From an uncultured Saprospiraceae bacterium (GTDB lineage Bacteria; Bacteroidota; Bacteroidia; Chitinophagales; Saprospiraceae), in contig CALDEM010000054.1 in the NCBI GenBank assembly GCA_937942435.1, positions 62,001 through 126,000 of the forward strand: 64,000 bases of DNA. Reading direction: 5' to 3'. Positions 18,539 through 27,672 of the stretch are shown piece after piece. Each line of letters opens with the position of its first letter. Positions within the stretch are counted from its first letter, which is position 1. Under the pieces are notes generated by a model. That model did not search any database, was not told the origin of the DNA, and saw nothing but the letters and a program-made list of their open reading frames with translations. The translations under genes and the position numbers were made by a program.

Positions 18539-19801
18539 CTACAAGTAGTCTTTATACTGCTCATAATATGAGCTAAACTCTTCTTTGATTATGCGTTCGT
18601 TCAACCCATAATCCTCAAGATTATAGACGTGTTTTCCATACTTGTTTTTCTTATGTTCTATGCAGTAGGCTTTTGCAAGTCTAGTGTGCTCTTTTGTCCA
18701 TGTCAGACCAAGTTCTTTATAGATGTCTTGGGCTGTAAGGATAGGATCTTTGACCAAGTCTTTATACTTAATATCAATAAACTGATCTGAATTGTCATCT
18801 TTATAGGCCTGACAATACTTCACTAAGCGTTTGTTTTTTCTAAGCCAGTGTTGACCGATTTCAAAGGGCTTGCTACTCGGCTGAAACATCTTCTTGCTAT
18901 AGTGCATCATACTGCAATAGCTCGCCATTGTTTCTGCAGGATCTCTATGCATATGTATGATCCGAGTATCAGGAAAAACCGCTGAAAAGTCATCCAAGTA
19001 CTCCATGTGATGTGGGCTTTTTAGCAGAAAGTAATGAGCTGCTGGCTTACGCCAGTTCAAAAGCTTTAACCACATCTTCAAATCCTCATATGCTGCTTTT
19101 TGATCTTGCTCTTCAAGCCATCTACAGTAGTTGGGCGTATCAAATATTGCCTCTAATATGCTACTCATGAAGCAATGTTCCATAAGAGCAACCTCTTCAT
19201 CTAGACTATCATGATTGAGGGCGTGGATGGCCTTAAACTCTGGATTGATATAATTAAGGGCTTTATGACCCACCCATGCTAACTTCTTTCCGTGGTATGT
19301 CTTCTTTTTAGATGTCGGGACTGGGTTGACAATCTCCCATGATATGACTCCTCTAAACTCTGGAAGAGCCCCTAATAATCTTTGTAAAAAGGTTGTACCT
19401 GTTCTTTGTAGACCAGTGATCAGAACCGTTGGTGGTAACTCCTTTTGTATCGTACTGTCTTCTTTTATCCAATACTGGGCCCAAAGCCTATTGACTAGAT
19501 TTTGGACCACTTTCTTTCTATACAAAAATGCACCTAAAGCATGAAACTCAGTATGTTCATTAATATCCTTAAAAGCATGAGCCATAGGTTCTCTCCAAAA
19601 CTCAGTACCAAAATCAGTCAACCCTGTCGACTGTTTGGCTTCTTGTATTAACTCTTCAACAACCAAAGGCTTGTTAGCATAAGACGATAGCATGGCATTT
19701 GCAATTCTCACACCTATCGGAAAAGAGAACTTACTCGACTTATACCGTGCGTCAGGGCTCATCTCTGTATCTAAAGTTAAAGCTTGTTGGTTTACTGACA
19801 T
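18539..19801 (-). CDS. Sulfotransferase family protein
   Basis: 420 residues with the PAPS 5'-phosphosulfate-binding loop (GLQRTGTTFLQ, 130-140) and the 3'-phosphate motif region (RIIHMHRDPAETMASYCSMM). Other family blocks present include LLKSPHHMEYLDDF. Such proteins transfer sulfate from PAPS to hydroxyl or amino groups of lipids, glycans or small metabolites; the acceptor here is unknown. Being cytosolic and third in the PAP2-dapD-sulfotransferase operon (5 bp after dapD), it could modify a lipid-like product, but that is inference. No PAPS synthesis genes are in the window. Confidence 0.88.
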   Translation of the reverse strand: MSVNQQALTLDTEMSPDARYKSSKFSFPIGVRIANAMLSSYANKPLVVEELIQEAKQSTGLTDFGTEFWREPMAHAFKDINEHTEFHALGAFLYRKKVVQNLVNRLWAQYWIKEDSTIQKELPPTVLITGLQRTGTTFLQRLLGALPEFRGVISWEIVNPVPTSKKKTYHGKKLAWVGHKALNYINPEFKAIHALNHDSLDEEVALMEHCFMSSILEAIFDTPNYCRWLEEQDQKAAYEDLKMWLKLLNWRKPAAHYFLLKSPHHMEYLDDFSAVFPDTRIIHMHRDPAETMASYCSMMHYSKKMFQPSSKPFEIGQHWLRKNKRLVKYCQAYKDDNSDQFIDIKYKDLVKDPILTAQDIYKELGLTWTKEHTRLAKAYCIEHKKNKYGKHVYNLEDYGLNERIIKEEFSSYYEQYKDYL

Positions 19802-19806
19802 AATTT

Positions 19807-20622
19807 CTAAACGGCCACATCGTAATCACGAAGAGCGTCATTAAGGGACACTTTTTTATCTGTTGAAGGCTTGCGCTTACCTATAATCAAGGCACAATTT
19901 ACATTATATGATCCAGCTTTAAACTCTTTGGTATAGCTTCCAGGGATAACTACACTCCCTTGGGGCACATATCCCTTTATAGTCTTAGGCTCATCGCCAG
20001 TTACATCTATGATATGAGTAGACTTTGTGAGTGTGACTCCAGCCCCAATAACCGCTTCTTTTTCTACTCGCACACCTTCTACAATGATACACCTTGATCC
20101 GATGAAGCAGTTATCCTCAATGATCGTAGGCGTTGCTTGCAGTGGTTCTAGAACACCTCCGATACCAACTCCACCAGATAGATGTACATGCTGTCCTATC
20201 TGCGCACATGATCCAACTGTTGCCCAAGTATCAACCATCGTTCCTTTTCCTACCCAAGCACCTATGTTAACATAACTAGGCATCATGATCACTCCTGGCT
20301 CTAAGTAAGAGCCATGTCTCGCTATACCATGAGGAACGACTCTCACACCTTTAGCTTTAAAATCCTTCTTAAGTGGGATTTTGTCATGAAACTCAAAAGG
20401 ACCAACCTCTATCGTTTCCATTTTTTGGATGGGAAAATATAATACCACTCCCTTCTTTATCCAATCGTTCACCTTCCAGCCTTCAGCCGTTGGCTCCGCA
20501 ACTCTTAAATTGCCAGCATCCAATTCATTGACCAAGGATCTCACTGCAGCTTGATAACCCTCTTGTTCTAAAAGAGATCTATCGTCCCAAGCTGCTTCTA
20601 TTTTTTTTCTTAATTCTTCCAT
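19807..20622 (-). CDS. dapD: 2,3,4,5-tetrahydropyridine-2,6-dicarboxylate N-succinyltransferase
   Basis: 271 residues, full length. DapD succinylates tetrahydrodipicolinate in the succinylase branch of lysine/meso-diaminopimelate synthesis, giving both lysine and the peptidoglycan cross-linking residue. The N-terminal helical domain is followed by a left-handed beta-helix of hexapeptide repeats (IGAWVGKGTMVDTWATVGS, AQIGQHVHLSGGVGIGG, NCFIGSRCIIVEGV). The conserved RHGSYLEPGVIMMPSYVN block is present. It lies in the middle of a tight three-gene leftward operon, 11 bp after the PAP2-like gene and 5 bp before the sulfotransferase. No other dap gene is nearby. Confidence 0.97.
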   Translation of the reverse strand: MEELRKKIEAAWDDRSLLEQEGYQAAVRSLVNELDAGNLRVAEPTAEGWKVNDWIKKGVVLYFPIQKMETIEVGPFEFHDKIPLKKDFKAKGVRVVPHGIARHGSYLEPGVIMMPSYVNIGAWVGKGTMVDTWATVGSCAQIGQHVHLSGGVGIGGVLEPLQATPTIIEDNCFIGSRCIIVEGVRVEKEAVIGAGVTLTKSTHIIDVTGDEPKTIKGYVPQGSVVIPGSYTKEFKAGSYNVNCALIIGKRKPSTDKKVSLNDALRDYDVAV

Positions 20623-20633
20623 TATTTTCCTTT

Positions 20634-21293
20634 TTACATGATGATCCCAAAAGCTACTATTTGCGCAAGACTTCCGATGAGATATCCACCATAAACTTCT
20701 TGTGGCCTATGGGCCTTAAGAAACAATCTAGCACTACCCACACATCCAGCAACAAGTACACTTAATAGGAGCACAAAAATAGAAGAAACTCTATACCCTC
20801 CTATCCCGATGATGCCTATATCAATGAAAGACTTTTCTTGCGACAATAGTAAGATCCACACACCTACCGTAAATGAGCTGACTCCTATCGTATGTAGGCT
20901 TATTTTGGTGAAATTATTGATAAAAAAGGCCAGCCCTACAGTCAAATTGATACCCAGCGCGATAAATCGCAAAGAGTCTGGATAACTAACATTGTTATAA
21001 ACATTGATAAAAAACCAGATGTACAATGAAAGTGTGATGATGAGAGGCGCTATCCTATCCTCTCTTTTTTCCATCTTGAAACCAGAAATCATCTTTAGGC
21101 CAACAAGCATTGCAATACTTATAGCAGGAAATAAGACCAAAAGAAAGAAATTCATGATCAGCATAGCTCCAATGGCTCTACTATCATTGATATAGTACCC
21201 AAATCTATCTATGAAGTACGCAAGTACAACCAGCGCATAGACCAGAAATAATGGATGGAAAAGAAGTGATATTGCGTTAGCTAAAAATCTCAC
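20634..21293 (-). CDS. PAP2-superfamily membrane protein with altered motifs
   Basis: 219 residues with about six membrane segments. Remnants of the three PAP2 phosphatase motifs are visible: K-x6-R (KMEKREDR, followed by I-A-P rather than P), S-L-H in place of SGH, and R-x5-H with a later acidic residue (ARLFLKAHRPQEV; Glu in place of Asp). The charged and His residues are thus kept while the surrounding glycine and proline change. Family function would be dephosphorylation of undecaprenyl diphosphate or other lipid phosphates; activity here is uncertain. GTG start, first gene of the dapD operon. A -7-like TATCTTTG lies only a few bases upstream (21298-21305), which would make the transcript nearly leaderless. 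Confidence 0.75.
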   Translation of the reverse strand: MRFLANAISLLFHPLFLVYALVVLAYFIDRFGYYINDSRAIGAMLIMNFFLLVLFPAISIAMLVGLKMISGFKMEKREDRIAPLIITLSLYIWFFINVYNNVSYPDSLRFIALGINLTVGLAFFINNFTKISLHTIGVSSFTVGVWILLLSQEKSFIDIGIIGIGGYRVSSIFVLLLSVLVAGCVGSARLFLKAHRPQEVYGGYLIGSLAQIVAFGIIM

Positions 21294-21371
21294 AATGCAA
21301 AGATATACCGATCATGATCTTTGACTATGAAGTTTGTGTATTCTTGATATTTTCTACGTCTTAAAGATGTT

Positions 21372-22031
21372 ATGACAAAGTACTTACTGACTCTTATTTT
21401 TTTTGTAGTGGGCATCATCACCACTTATGGTCAAAGTTCTTATGATGAGGCCTTGGCTAAGATGCATGACACTAAGCTGCTTAAAATTGATACCATAAAA
21501 AAAATTAAGATTAATGGTCAAGTCGTTTCTGCTCTAATATCAGAAGGAGATACCATAATATTCGCTGATCTCGGCAATGTAAACATCTCTTCTCCTCGTT
21601 CCTTTCAGTCAAGAGATGACTACCTCCGTTATCTAAAATATAGAAGGTACGCAGCCAAAGTCTATCCTTTTGCCAAACAGTCGATAAGGATATTTCGAGA
21701 GGCAGAACATGTCACTGAAACAATGAAAAAGAGAAAGCGGAAAAAGTTTTTGAGAAAGCTATCCAAAGAGTTGCAGACAGAATTTGAAGAACCACTTAAA
21801 AGACTCTCTAAGACACAAGGAAAAATTCTTGTCAAAATGATAGAGCGAGAACTTGAAACACCTATGTTTGATCTGATAAAGATGACACAAGGAAAGTTAA
21901 AAGCTTTTTATTGGAATCAATCAAGTAAACTATATGGATATCGCCTAAAAACAGGTTATGTTCTGGGTGATAACGATATCCTTGATGTTGTACTACAAGA
22001 CTTCGATGTCTCACACGATATACAACAGTAA
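21372..22031 (+). CDS. DUF4294-family exported protein
   Basis: 219 residues: a signal peptide (about 1-20, ending TYGQS), then a domain typical of the Bacteroidota DUF4294 family, with YLRYLKYRRYAAKVYPFAK, a basic KKRKRKKFLRKLSKEL stretch, and the conserved TQGKILVKMIERE and YGYRLKTGY blocks. The family has no known biochemical function. It is likely periplasmic. It is the first gene of a three-gene rightward operon, 3 bp before mvaD; the link to isoprenoid synthesis may be only transcriptional. Confidence 0.85.
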   Translation: MTKYLLTLIFFVVGIITTYGQSSYDEALAKMHDTKLLKIDTIKKIKINGQVVSALISEGDTIIFADLGNVNISSPRSFQSRDDYLRYLKYRRYAAKVYPFAKQSIRIFREAEHVTETMKKRKRKKFLRKLSKELQTEFEEPLKRLSKTQGKILVKMIERELETPMFDLIKMTQGKLKAFYWNQSSKLYGYRLKTGYVLGDNDILDVVLQDFDVSHDIQQ

Positions 22032-22034
22032 TAT

Positions 22035-23111
22035 ATGTCCTTCTTTGAAATTCAAAATCCATTAAAAGAAAATCATGACTTCCATGGTCATGTAAGTTGG
22101 AAGTGTCCTTCAAACATTGCACTCATAAAATATTGGGGAAAAAGACCAATTCAGATGCCTGCTAATGCATCCATAAGCTTTACTCTAGACAAAGCCTATA
22201 CGATCACAAGTGTTCACTATCAACCACGCCGCACTTCCGACAAATGGGTTCAGTTTTCATTTGAAGGAAAAGAAGAAATAAGTTTTGAAAAGAGAATTGT
22301 AAAATATCTGTCATCAATCACAGATCACATATCATGGATCAAGCAACTGTCTTTTAAAATAAGCAGTGAGAACTCTTTTCCCCATTCTTCTGGTATTGCT
22401 TCTTCTGCTTCTAGTATGGGCGCTTTAGCACTTTGTCTTTGTGATATAGAAGAAGATATTTTCAAGATATCAGATAATAGTCTGTTTAGAAAAAAAGCTT
22501 CTTACTTGTCGAGATTGGGAAGCGGTAGTGCTTGTCGCTCTCTTTATCCTCAGTTAGCGGCTTGGGGTACGTCATCTATAATTAAAAACAGCTCGGACCT
22601 TTATGCTGTGCCTATTGAAGGCATTCATGAGGTTTATAATAATTTTCACGATGACATACTCATTGTAAGCGATCAGGAGAAGGCCGTTTCTTCGTCAGCC
22701 GGTCATGCTTTAATGGATACTAACATTTTTGCAGAGAAGCGTTATGATCAGGCTGAGATACACATGAAGACGTTGCTTAACTCTATGAAAAATGGAGACC
22801 TTCATGCTTTTGGAAAGATAGTAGAAGACGAAGCGCTGACACTCCATGCTTTGATGATGTGCTCAGATCCCTCTTACATTCTGATGGAGCCCAATACCCT
22901 TGAAGTTATAAAGCGGATCCGCACATTTAGAAAAAGCACTGGTTTGCCATTATTCTTTACTCTAGATGCAGGACCCAACATACATATCCTATACCCTAAT
23001 CATATAGTACCTCAGGTCACTTCGTTTATAAACAAAGATCTTATCTCTCTATCTCTTGAAGGTAGAATCATAAGGGATCAAGTCGGCCAAGGTCCAACTA
23101 AAATAGCATGA
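22035..23111 (+). CDS. mvaD: Diphosphomevalonate decarboxylase
   Basis: The 358-residue GHMP-superfamily enzyme performs the last step of the mevalonate pathway: ATP-dependent decarboxylation of mevalonate 5-diphosphate to isopentenyl diphosphate. Diagnostic pieces are CPSNIALIKYWGKR near the N-terminus, NASISFTLD, the GHMP loop HSSGIASSASSMGALA, GSGSACRSLY and TLDAGPNIHIL at the C-terminus. Presence of mvaD indicates isopentenyl diphosphate from mevalonate rather than from the DXP route. No other mevalonate gene is in the window. It overlaps the rhodanese gene by 4 bp (ATGA), indicating translational coupling. Confidence 0.95.
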   Translation: MSFFEIQNPLKENHDFHGHVSWKCPSNIALIKYWGKRPIQMPANASISFTLDKAYTITSVHYQPRRTSDKWVQFSFEGKEEISFEKRIVKYLSSITDHISWIKQLSFKISSENSFPHSSGIASSASSMGALALCLCDIEEDIFKISDNSLFRKKASYLSRLGSGSACRSLYPQLAAWGTSSIIKNSSDLYAVPIEGIHEVYNNFHDDILIVSDQEKAVSSSAGHALMDTNIFAEKRYDQAEIHMKTLLNSMKNGDLHAFGKIVEDEALTLHALMMCSDPSYILMEPNTLEVIKRIRTFRKSTGLPLFFTLDAGPNIHILYPNHIVPQVTSFINKDLISLSLEGRIIRDQVGQGPTKIA

Positions 23112-23623
23112 TGAAGACAGTTTTCAATATTATAATTTTTTCGTGCGCCTCTTTATTGGCTTCATATGCCCAAGATATAGTCAATCCAGAATTTGACAAG
23201 AAGGTCGATCGTATGATTAGTTATCATGTGCCAACCATAAGTGTAGAAAAAGCATGTAACGATAGTCTACGCAGCTATATATATCTTGATGCTAGAGAAA
23301 AAGAGGAGTATGATGTCAGTCACATACCAAAGGCAAGGTATATAGGCTATGACAACTTTGATATATCATCAATTATGGATCTGCCAAGAGACAAGCCAAT
23401 CATTGTTTATTGTTCTATAGGATATAGGAGCGATAAGATTGGTAAAAAGTTAGAAAAAGCAGGTTTCACTAATGTTTATAATTTATACGGCAGCATTTTT
23501 GAGTGGGCTAATAGGGGATTTCTAATTGTTGATAACAAAAACAAACCAACCAAACGGCTACATACTTTTAATAAAAAGTGGAGTAAGTGGGTTGATAATC
23601 CTGATGTTGAAAAAGTCTGGTAG
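23108..23623 (+). CDS. Exported rhodanese-like domain protein
   Basis: 171 residues with a signal peptide (about 1-22, ASYAQ) and one rhodanese domain. YLDAREKEEYDVSHIPKA is followed by the active-site loop CSIGYR with catalytic Cys102 and by the GFTNVYNLYGSIFEW block. Single-domain rhodaneses transfer sulfane sulfur or act as persulfide carriers; the exported location suggests periplasmic sulfur or thiol handling. It is translationally coupled to mvaD by an ATGA overlap. The stop codon is one base away from the end of the convergent M24 peptidase gene. Physiological substrate unknown. Confidence 0.9.
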   Translation: MMKTVFNIIIFSCASLLASYAQDIVNPEFDKKVDRMISYHVPTISVEKACNDSLRSYIYLDAREKEEYDVSHIPKARYIGYDNFDISSIMDLPRDKPIIVYCSIGYRSDKIGKKLEKAGFTNVYNLYGSIFEWANRGFLIVDNKNKPTKRLHTFNKKWSKWVDNPDVEKVW

Positions 23624-23624
23624 A

Positions 23625-24974
23625 CTATTTTCCCATTTGTTTTCTATTTCTTGGGATTAGAAAAAGCTCCTTTTGTCTTCCGTCTAAAAAATAGAATTGT
23701 CCATTTTGATAGACCCCATCTTCTTCTAACATTATACGTACTGGTTTATCGCCCCATTCTTTAACTGGCGTTGCGGCAAATAACTCTATAGAATATGCAG
23801 TGTTATCAAACAACGGATAGTCCCCTGGGCCTTTAACTCCTTCTTGCTTATCCCACATGCCTATTGTTGGACCAGCTGCATGGCCATGAAAACCAATAGG
23901 ATGTGTATATATTGAAGCATTAAGCCCTTCTTGTTTTGCTTGATCAAGAGATCTTTTTAAAATTTCATTTCCCGATAAACCCTTCTTGAAATTAGAAGTC
24001 AAAATGTCTTGTACTCGATTTCCATTTGCGAAAGCGTCAACCAATCCAGCTGGCGCCTCCGTCTCCCCTGGTCTCAATACGTAAAAGTGCTCTTGTTGGT
24101 CAGTGTTCAATCGAAGATAAGTGATACCAAAATCAACATGTACCAAATCACCAGGCATAATAACATCTTGGTCAGGCCGTTTGCTAAAAGACCTCAAAAA
24201 CTCATTGTTACCCATATCAGATCTCTGCACAGAAACAGAAGGATGAAACCATGTGTCCAGGCCTAGATCGTTTACTCTTTGTCTCAGCCACCACACCACA
24301 TCATCTGTAGTTGTGATACCTGGGTGTATAGCTCTTTCAGAAAGGCCCTCCCTTAAGATGAGGTGACCCAACCTACAGATCATCGGATAGATCTCTAACT
24401 CTTTGTCGCTTCTTGTCTCAAGCCATGCTACAGCCAACCGTTCTGCAGAAACGACCTTACTATGCATCTCTCTAGGTAGATAAGACATAAATGACTCATA
24501 TTCTGATTTTACAAGACCATCTGCTAATCCATAATTGTCAGAATAATTAAGTGCAATGTTTTTTGGGTTTTTCTCTTTTATAATATTCATCAACGCTTCC
24601 CACTGATCTGGATAAACATCAACATTCCATTCTCCTTTCAATAATCTGCCCACACTATATCGTGCGATGGCAATCTTATCAACGCTATTTCCATTGTCAT
24701 AAAATACCATTATAGTTCGCCTTCTTGCAGCCAGCCAAGTGCTGGGAAGAATCGTCTTCATCACTGGATCTTCATTGTACTCTCTTGATATGAGCACCCA
24801 CATATCAACACCTTCTCTACGCATCAGTTCTGGGAGAAGGTTATCAAGACGATCCTCAAGTATATTATCGACAACTCTTGATTGCTCTTCAACACTTAAG
24901 ACTTCTGGTAGAATATCCTGAGATAGGGTGATATGACAATGCACCATTGATAAGAGCAAGACTAAATACTTCAT
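23625..24974 (-). CDS. Exported M24-family metallopeptidase (Xaa-Pro aminopeptidase-like)
   Basis: The start at 24974 is preferred over the upstream in-frame ATG at 25007 because it gives a clean signal peptide (MKYLVLLLSMVHCHITLSQ). The mature protein has a pita-bread fold. Likely metal ligands sit in PGDLVHVDFGITY, FHGHAAGPTIGMWD, YSIELFA and IMLEEDGVY, matching the M24 Asp/Asp/His/Glu/Glu pattern. M24 proteins cleave N-terminal residues, often before proline. The exported location and metal site suggest periplasmic peptide turnover, complementing the two M1 enzymes in the window. Specificity cannot be read from sequence. Confidence 0.88.
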   Translation of the reverse strand: MKYLVLLLSMVHCHITLSQDILPEVLSVEEQSRVVDNILEDRLDNLLPELMRREGVDMWVLISREYNEDPVMKTILPSTWLAARRRTIMVFYDNGNSVDKIAIARYSVGRLLKGEWNVDVYPDQWEALMNIIKEKNPKNIALNYSDNYGLADGLVKSEYESFMSYLPREMHSKVVSAERLAVAWLETRSDKELEIYPMICRLGHLILREGLSERAIHPGITTTDDVVWWLRQRVNDLGLDTWFHPSVSVQRSDMGNNEFLRSFSKRPDQDVIMPGDLVHVDFGITYLRLNTDQQEHFYVLRPGETEAPAGLVDAFANGNRVQDILTSNFKKGLSGNEILKRSLDQAKQEGLNASIYTHPIGFHGHAAGPTIGMWDKQEGVKGPGDYPLFDNTAYSIELFAATPVKEWGDKPVRIMLEEDGVYQNGQFYFLDGRQKELFLIPRNRKQMGK

Positions 24975-25041
24975 GTTTTTCTTGTTGAGTTGATACAATA
25001 TCGTCATTATTTGTAGTTACATCCATGTAATAATTTAAAAG

Positions 25042-25476
25042 ATGGATAAACTGATACTTCGCTTCGTTACATTCTTTTTCACTTTGTTGCTTATAACAAG
25101 TTGTGGTGGAGATGATAATGATATCTCAGGTATATATGAACTGTATAGTTACCAATCTGCCAGTTGTGACGATGCACAGAGCAATCGTTTTGTAGAGGTT
25201 GATGATAGCGGTTGCTCAGATATAAATGGGTTTGAAGTTTGTTTGTCTGGAAATCTGACGTTAACCTCCGACAACACATTCACCATTGTTGCAATGATAA
25301 CTTCGGCAATCTTTTCAACAGACGTGACCGGATCAGGCGAATACACTTCTTTAGAAAATACCATAACCATCTGTGATGGCTTAGACTGCTTAGATGGAAG
25401 TATAAATGGAGACGAAATCACTGTTTCTATTCCCAGTGACGATGGATGTATCTTAACTGTAAAGGGGCGGAGGTGA
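25042..25476 (+). CDS. Small lipocalin-like lipoprotein
   Basis: 144 residues with a lipoprotein signal (LLLITSCGGD, Cys21) followed by a beta-rich, Cys-containing domain (ISGIYELYSY, NLTLTSDNTFTI, GSGEYTSLENTITI, DDGCILTVKG). This strand pattern is like the small lipocalin-like lipoproteins common in Bacteroidota. Six Cys residues in the mature domain could make disulfides. Ligand and role are unknown. Divergent from the M24 peptidase gene (67 bp between starts) and convergent with recX. The family assignment is by pattern only. Confidence 0.65.
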   Translation: MDKLILRFVTFFFTLLLITSCGGDDNDISGIYELYSYQSASCDDAQSNRFVEVDDSGCSDINGFEVCLSGNLTLTSDNTFTIVAMITSAIFSTDVTGSGEYTSLENTITICDGLDCLDGSINGDEITVSIPSDDGCILTVKGRR

Positions 25477-25500
25477 CTTGCTATCCCCATCAGCGGGTTC

Positions 25501-25962
25501 TTATTCTAAGATTTGATTCAATTGTGCATTAATTAGATGGGTTTCAAAGCCCTTACTCACTCCTTGTGCAAATGCTTTTTTTCTCAAAGTGTACTTGTCG
25601 TACTTGTCTTTTCGTAAGTCGATGTATTTTTCTAAGTGCGCCTTTAGGGTTTCTTCATAACCACCCTCTTCGTCTACTTCTATCATGGCTTTTCTGATGC
25701 AGTAGTCGCTTATCTTTCTAAACTTGAGTTCTCTAATGATTCTAACTTTACCCCACCCTTTTATTCTAAACTTTCCTCTTGCATAGTTCTTGGCATATCG
25801 TTCATCATTAAGATATCCTTGTTCGATTAGATCACTCATCACCTCTTCTAACCAATCACCATAGATCTTTATAGATAGTAGCTTTGATCTTACCTCTTGA
25901 TGACAGCGATCTTGATAAGTGCAATACCTCTGAAGTTTAACGAGCGCCTCTTCTTTTGTCAT
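25501..25962 (-). CDS. recX: Regulatory protein RecX
   Basis: 153 residues, full length for RecX, which binds RecA filaments and limits recombinase and SOS activity. Seen are RCHQEVRSKLLSIKIY in the first three-helix repeat, DLIEQGYLNDERYAKNYARGK in the second and RIIRELKFRKISDYCIRKAM in the third. recA is not in the window, so recX is not in an operon with its partner here. It is divergent from the comM-like gene with about 80 bp between starts, where a TAnnTTTG element for the other gene lies. Confidence 0.93.
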   Translation of the reverse strand: MTKEEALVKLQRYCTYQDRCHQEVRSKLLSIKIYGDWLEEVMSDLIEQGYLNDERYAKNYARGKFRIKGWGKVRIIRELKFRKISDYCIRKAMIEVDEEGGYEETLKAHLEKYIDLRKDKYDKYTLRKKAFAQGVSKGFETHLINAQLNQILE

Positions 25963-26014
25963 ATGTTGTTATCAACGATTAATGTGCTATAGTAATTTCG
26001 ATGGATTCAAGTAT

Positions 26015-26022
26015 TAGTTTTG
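26015..26022 (+). promoter_or_regulatory. Candidate -7 element for comM/yifB
   Basis: TAGTTTTG is an exact TAnnTTTG match ending 19 bp before the start codon. It implies a very short leader. No good -33 match is seen. Confidence 0.35.
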
Positions 26023-26041
26023 ATTTTAGATATATTAGCAT

Positions 26042-27598
26042 ATGCTCGTTAAAACTTTTGCAAGTGCTGTCCAAGGAGTAGAAGCACAACTCATAACGGT
26101 TGAGGTAAACGCCGGTGGTAATGTGACAGTCGGATCAAACTTCTATCATTTGGTCGGCTTACCTGACAGTGCTGTTAAAGAAGGTTTTCAAAGAATCGAA
26201 GCGGCTATCAAAAACATCGGATATAAGATGTTTCGGTTGAAGCTAGTCGTTAATCTCGCTCCAGCAGACATACGCAAAGAGGGATCGGCTTATGACTTGC
26301 CAATTGCCTTGGGCATCCTCGGTGCCACCAAGCAAATCAACGCCGATACCTTAAGTGATTATGTAATCATGGGTGAACTAGCCCTCGATGGAGGCCTTAG
26401 ACCGATAAAAGGAGCATTGCCTATTGCTATTGAAGCCCGAAAGAAAGGATTCAAGGGTATGATCGTTCCAAAACAAAATGCCAGAGAAGCTGCCATAGTT
26501 AATGATCTTGAGGTTTATGGTATAGAGAACCTCGTTGAAGCTGTAGACTTTCTTTCTGGCAACCGTACACTTAAGGCTACCCATGTAGATACAAGAGAGA
26601 TATTCATGGAAGAACAACATCAGTTTGCTGTTGATTTTTCAGATGTCAAAGGACAAGAAAACATAAAGCGAGCCTTGGAGATCTCTGCTGCCGGCGGTCA
26701 TAATGTTATTCTAATTGGACCACCTGGAGCAGGTAAAACCATGTTGGCCAAGCGACTTCCTGGCATCTTACCTCCACTATCTCTTCATGAAGCACTTGAT
26801 GTCACCAAGATACATTCGGTGTGTGGGTTGCTAGGACCAGAGTCCTCATTGGTTTCTTCACGCCCTTTTCGTTCTCCACATCATACCATAAGCGATGTTG
26901 CTTTAGTCGGTGGTGGGTCTAATCCAAATCCTGGAGAGATCTCGCTTGCGCATAATGGAGTCTTATTTTTAGATGAACTGCCAGAGTTTAAAAGATCTGT
27001 TCTAGAAGTGATGCGACAACCCATGGAAGAACGCAAAGTAACTATCTCAAGAGCAAAAATATCTGTTGACTATCCTGCTTCTTTTATGTTAGTAGCTTCT
27101 ATGAATCCTTGTCCTTGTGGATATTACAATCATCCTGACAAAGACTGTGTCTGCGGTCCAGGTATTGTGAAAAAGTATCTAAATAAAATATCAGGGCCTC
27201 TTCTAGATAGAATAGACCTACATGTAGAGGTGACCCCTGTGAGTTATGATGAGCTGAGCACTAATGAATACAAAAGTGAGACCAGTGCAGATATTAGAAA
27301 GCGCGTTAACAAAGCACGTCTGATTCAAGATGAAAGATTCAAAGGCTTCCCAGAGATTTATAATAATGCTCAGATGCCAAGCCGTATGGTGAGAGAGATC
27401 TGCACACTTGACACAGCCTGCTCTGTTTTGCTAAAAACCGCCATGAAAAAATTACAACTTTCTGCTCGCGCTTTTGACCGCATACTAAAAGTTGCTCGCA
27501 CTTGCGCTGACCTTGCAGCAAGCGAAGGAATTAAAATCGAGCATTTGGCAGAAGCCATACAGTATAGAAGCTTAGACCGAGAAGGCTGGGCTGGATAA
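26042..27598 (+). CDS. comM: YifB/ComM family Mg-chelatase-like AAA+ ATPase
   Basis: 518 residues. An N-terminal Lon-protease-like S5/ChlI domain without obvious protease activity (about 1-170) is followed by an AAA+ core with Walker A GPPGAGKTM (about 226-234) and Walker B LFLDELPEF. A Cys-rich zinc-like insertion follows (NPCPCGYYNHPDKDCVCG), then the C-terminal Mg-chelatase domain (RAFDRILKVARTCADLA). ComM in Vibrio is a hexameric helicase that promotes branch migration during natural transformation; the family is wide even in bacteria not known to be competent. No other competence gene is in the window. Monocistronic; complete. Confidence 0.93.
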   Translation: MLVKTFASAVQGVEAQLITVEVNAGGNVTVGSNFYHLVGLPDSAVKEGFQRIEAAIKNIGYKMFRLKLVVNLAPADIRKEGSAYDLPIALGILGATKQINADTLSDYVIMGELALDGGLRPIKGALPIAIEARKKGFKGMIVPKQNAREAAIVNDLEVYGIENLVEAVDFLSGNRTLKATHVDTREIFMEEQHQFAVDFSDVKGQENIKRALEISAAGGHNVILIGPPGAGKTMLAKRLPGILPPLSLHEALDVTKIHSVCGLLGPESSLVSSRPFRSPHHTISDVALVGGGSNPNPGEISLAHNGVLFLDELPEFKRSVLEVMRQPMEERKVTISRAKISVDYPASFMLVASMNPCPCGYYNHPDKDCVCGPGIVKKYLNKISGPLLDRIDLHVEVTPVSYDELSTNEYKSETSADIRKRVNKARLIQDERFKGFPEIYNNAQMPSRMVREICTLDTACSVLLKTAMKKLQLSARAFDRILKVARTCADLAASEGIKIEHLAEAIQYRSLDREGWAG

Positions 27599-27614
27599 TT
27601 TCTATTTTCAACTT

Positions 27615-27647
27615 AAAAACCCGAGTCAACGGGTTGGCTGCTCGGGT
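27615..27647 (-). terminator. Terminator of the superoxide dismutase gene
   Basis: ACCCGAG and CTCGGGT (27619-27625 and 27641-27647) form a 7-bp GC-rich stem. Read leftward it is followed by TTTTT, so it ends the leftward superoxide dismutase transcript; rightward there is no T-run. Confidence 0.75.
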
Positions 27648-27672
27648 CATAAACTATAAATAAAGGTTGGTC

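Noticed and set aside
21298-21305. Perfect TATCTTTG just before the PAP2-like start codon as a promoter
   Set aside because: It would leave practically no leader and has no -33; mentioned in the gene entry but not listed as a feature.
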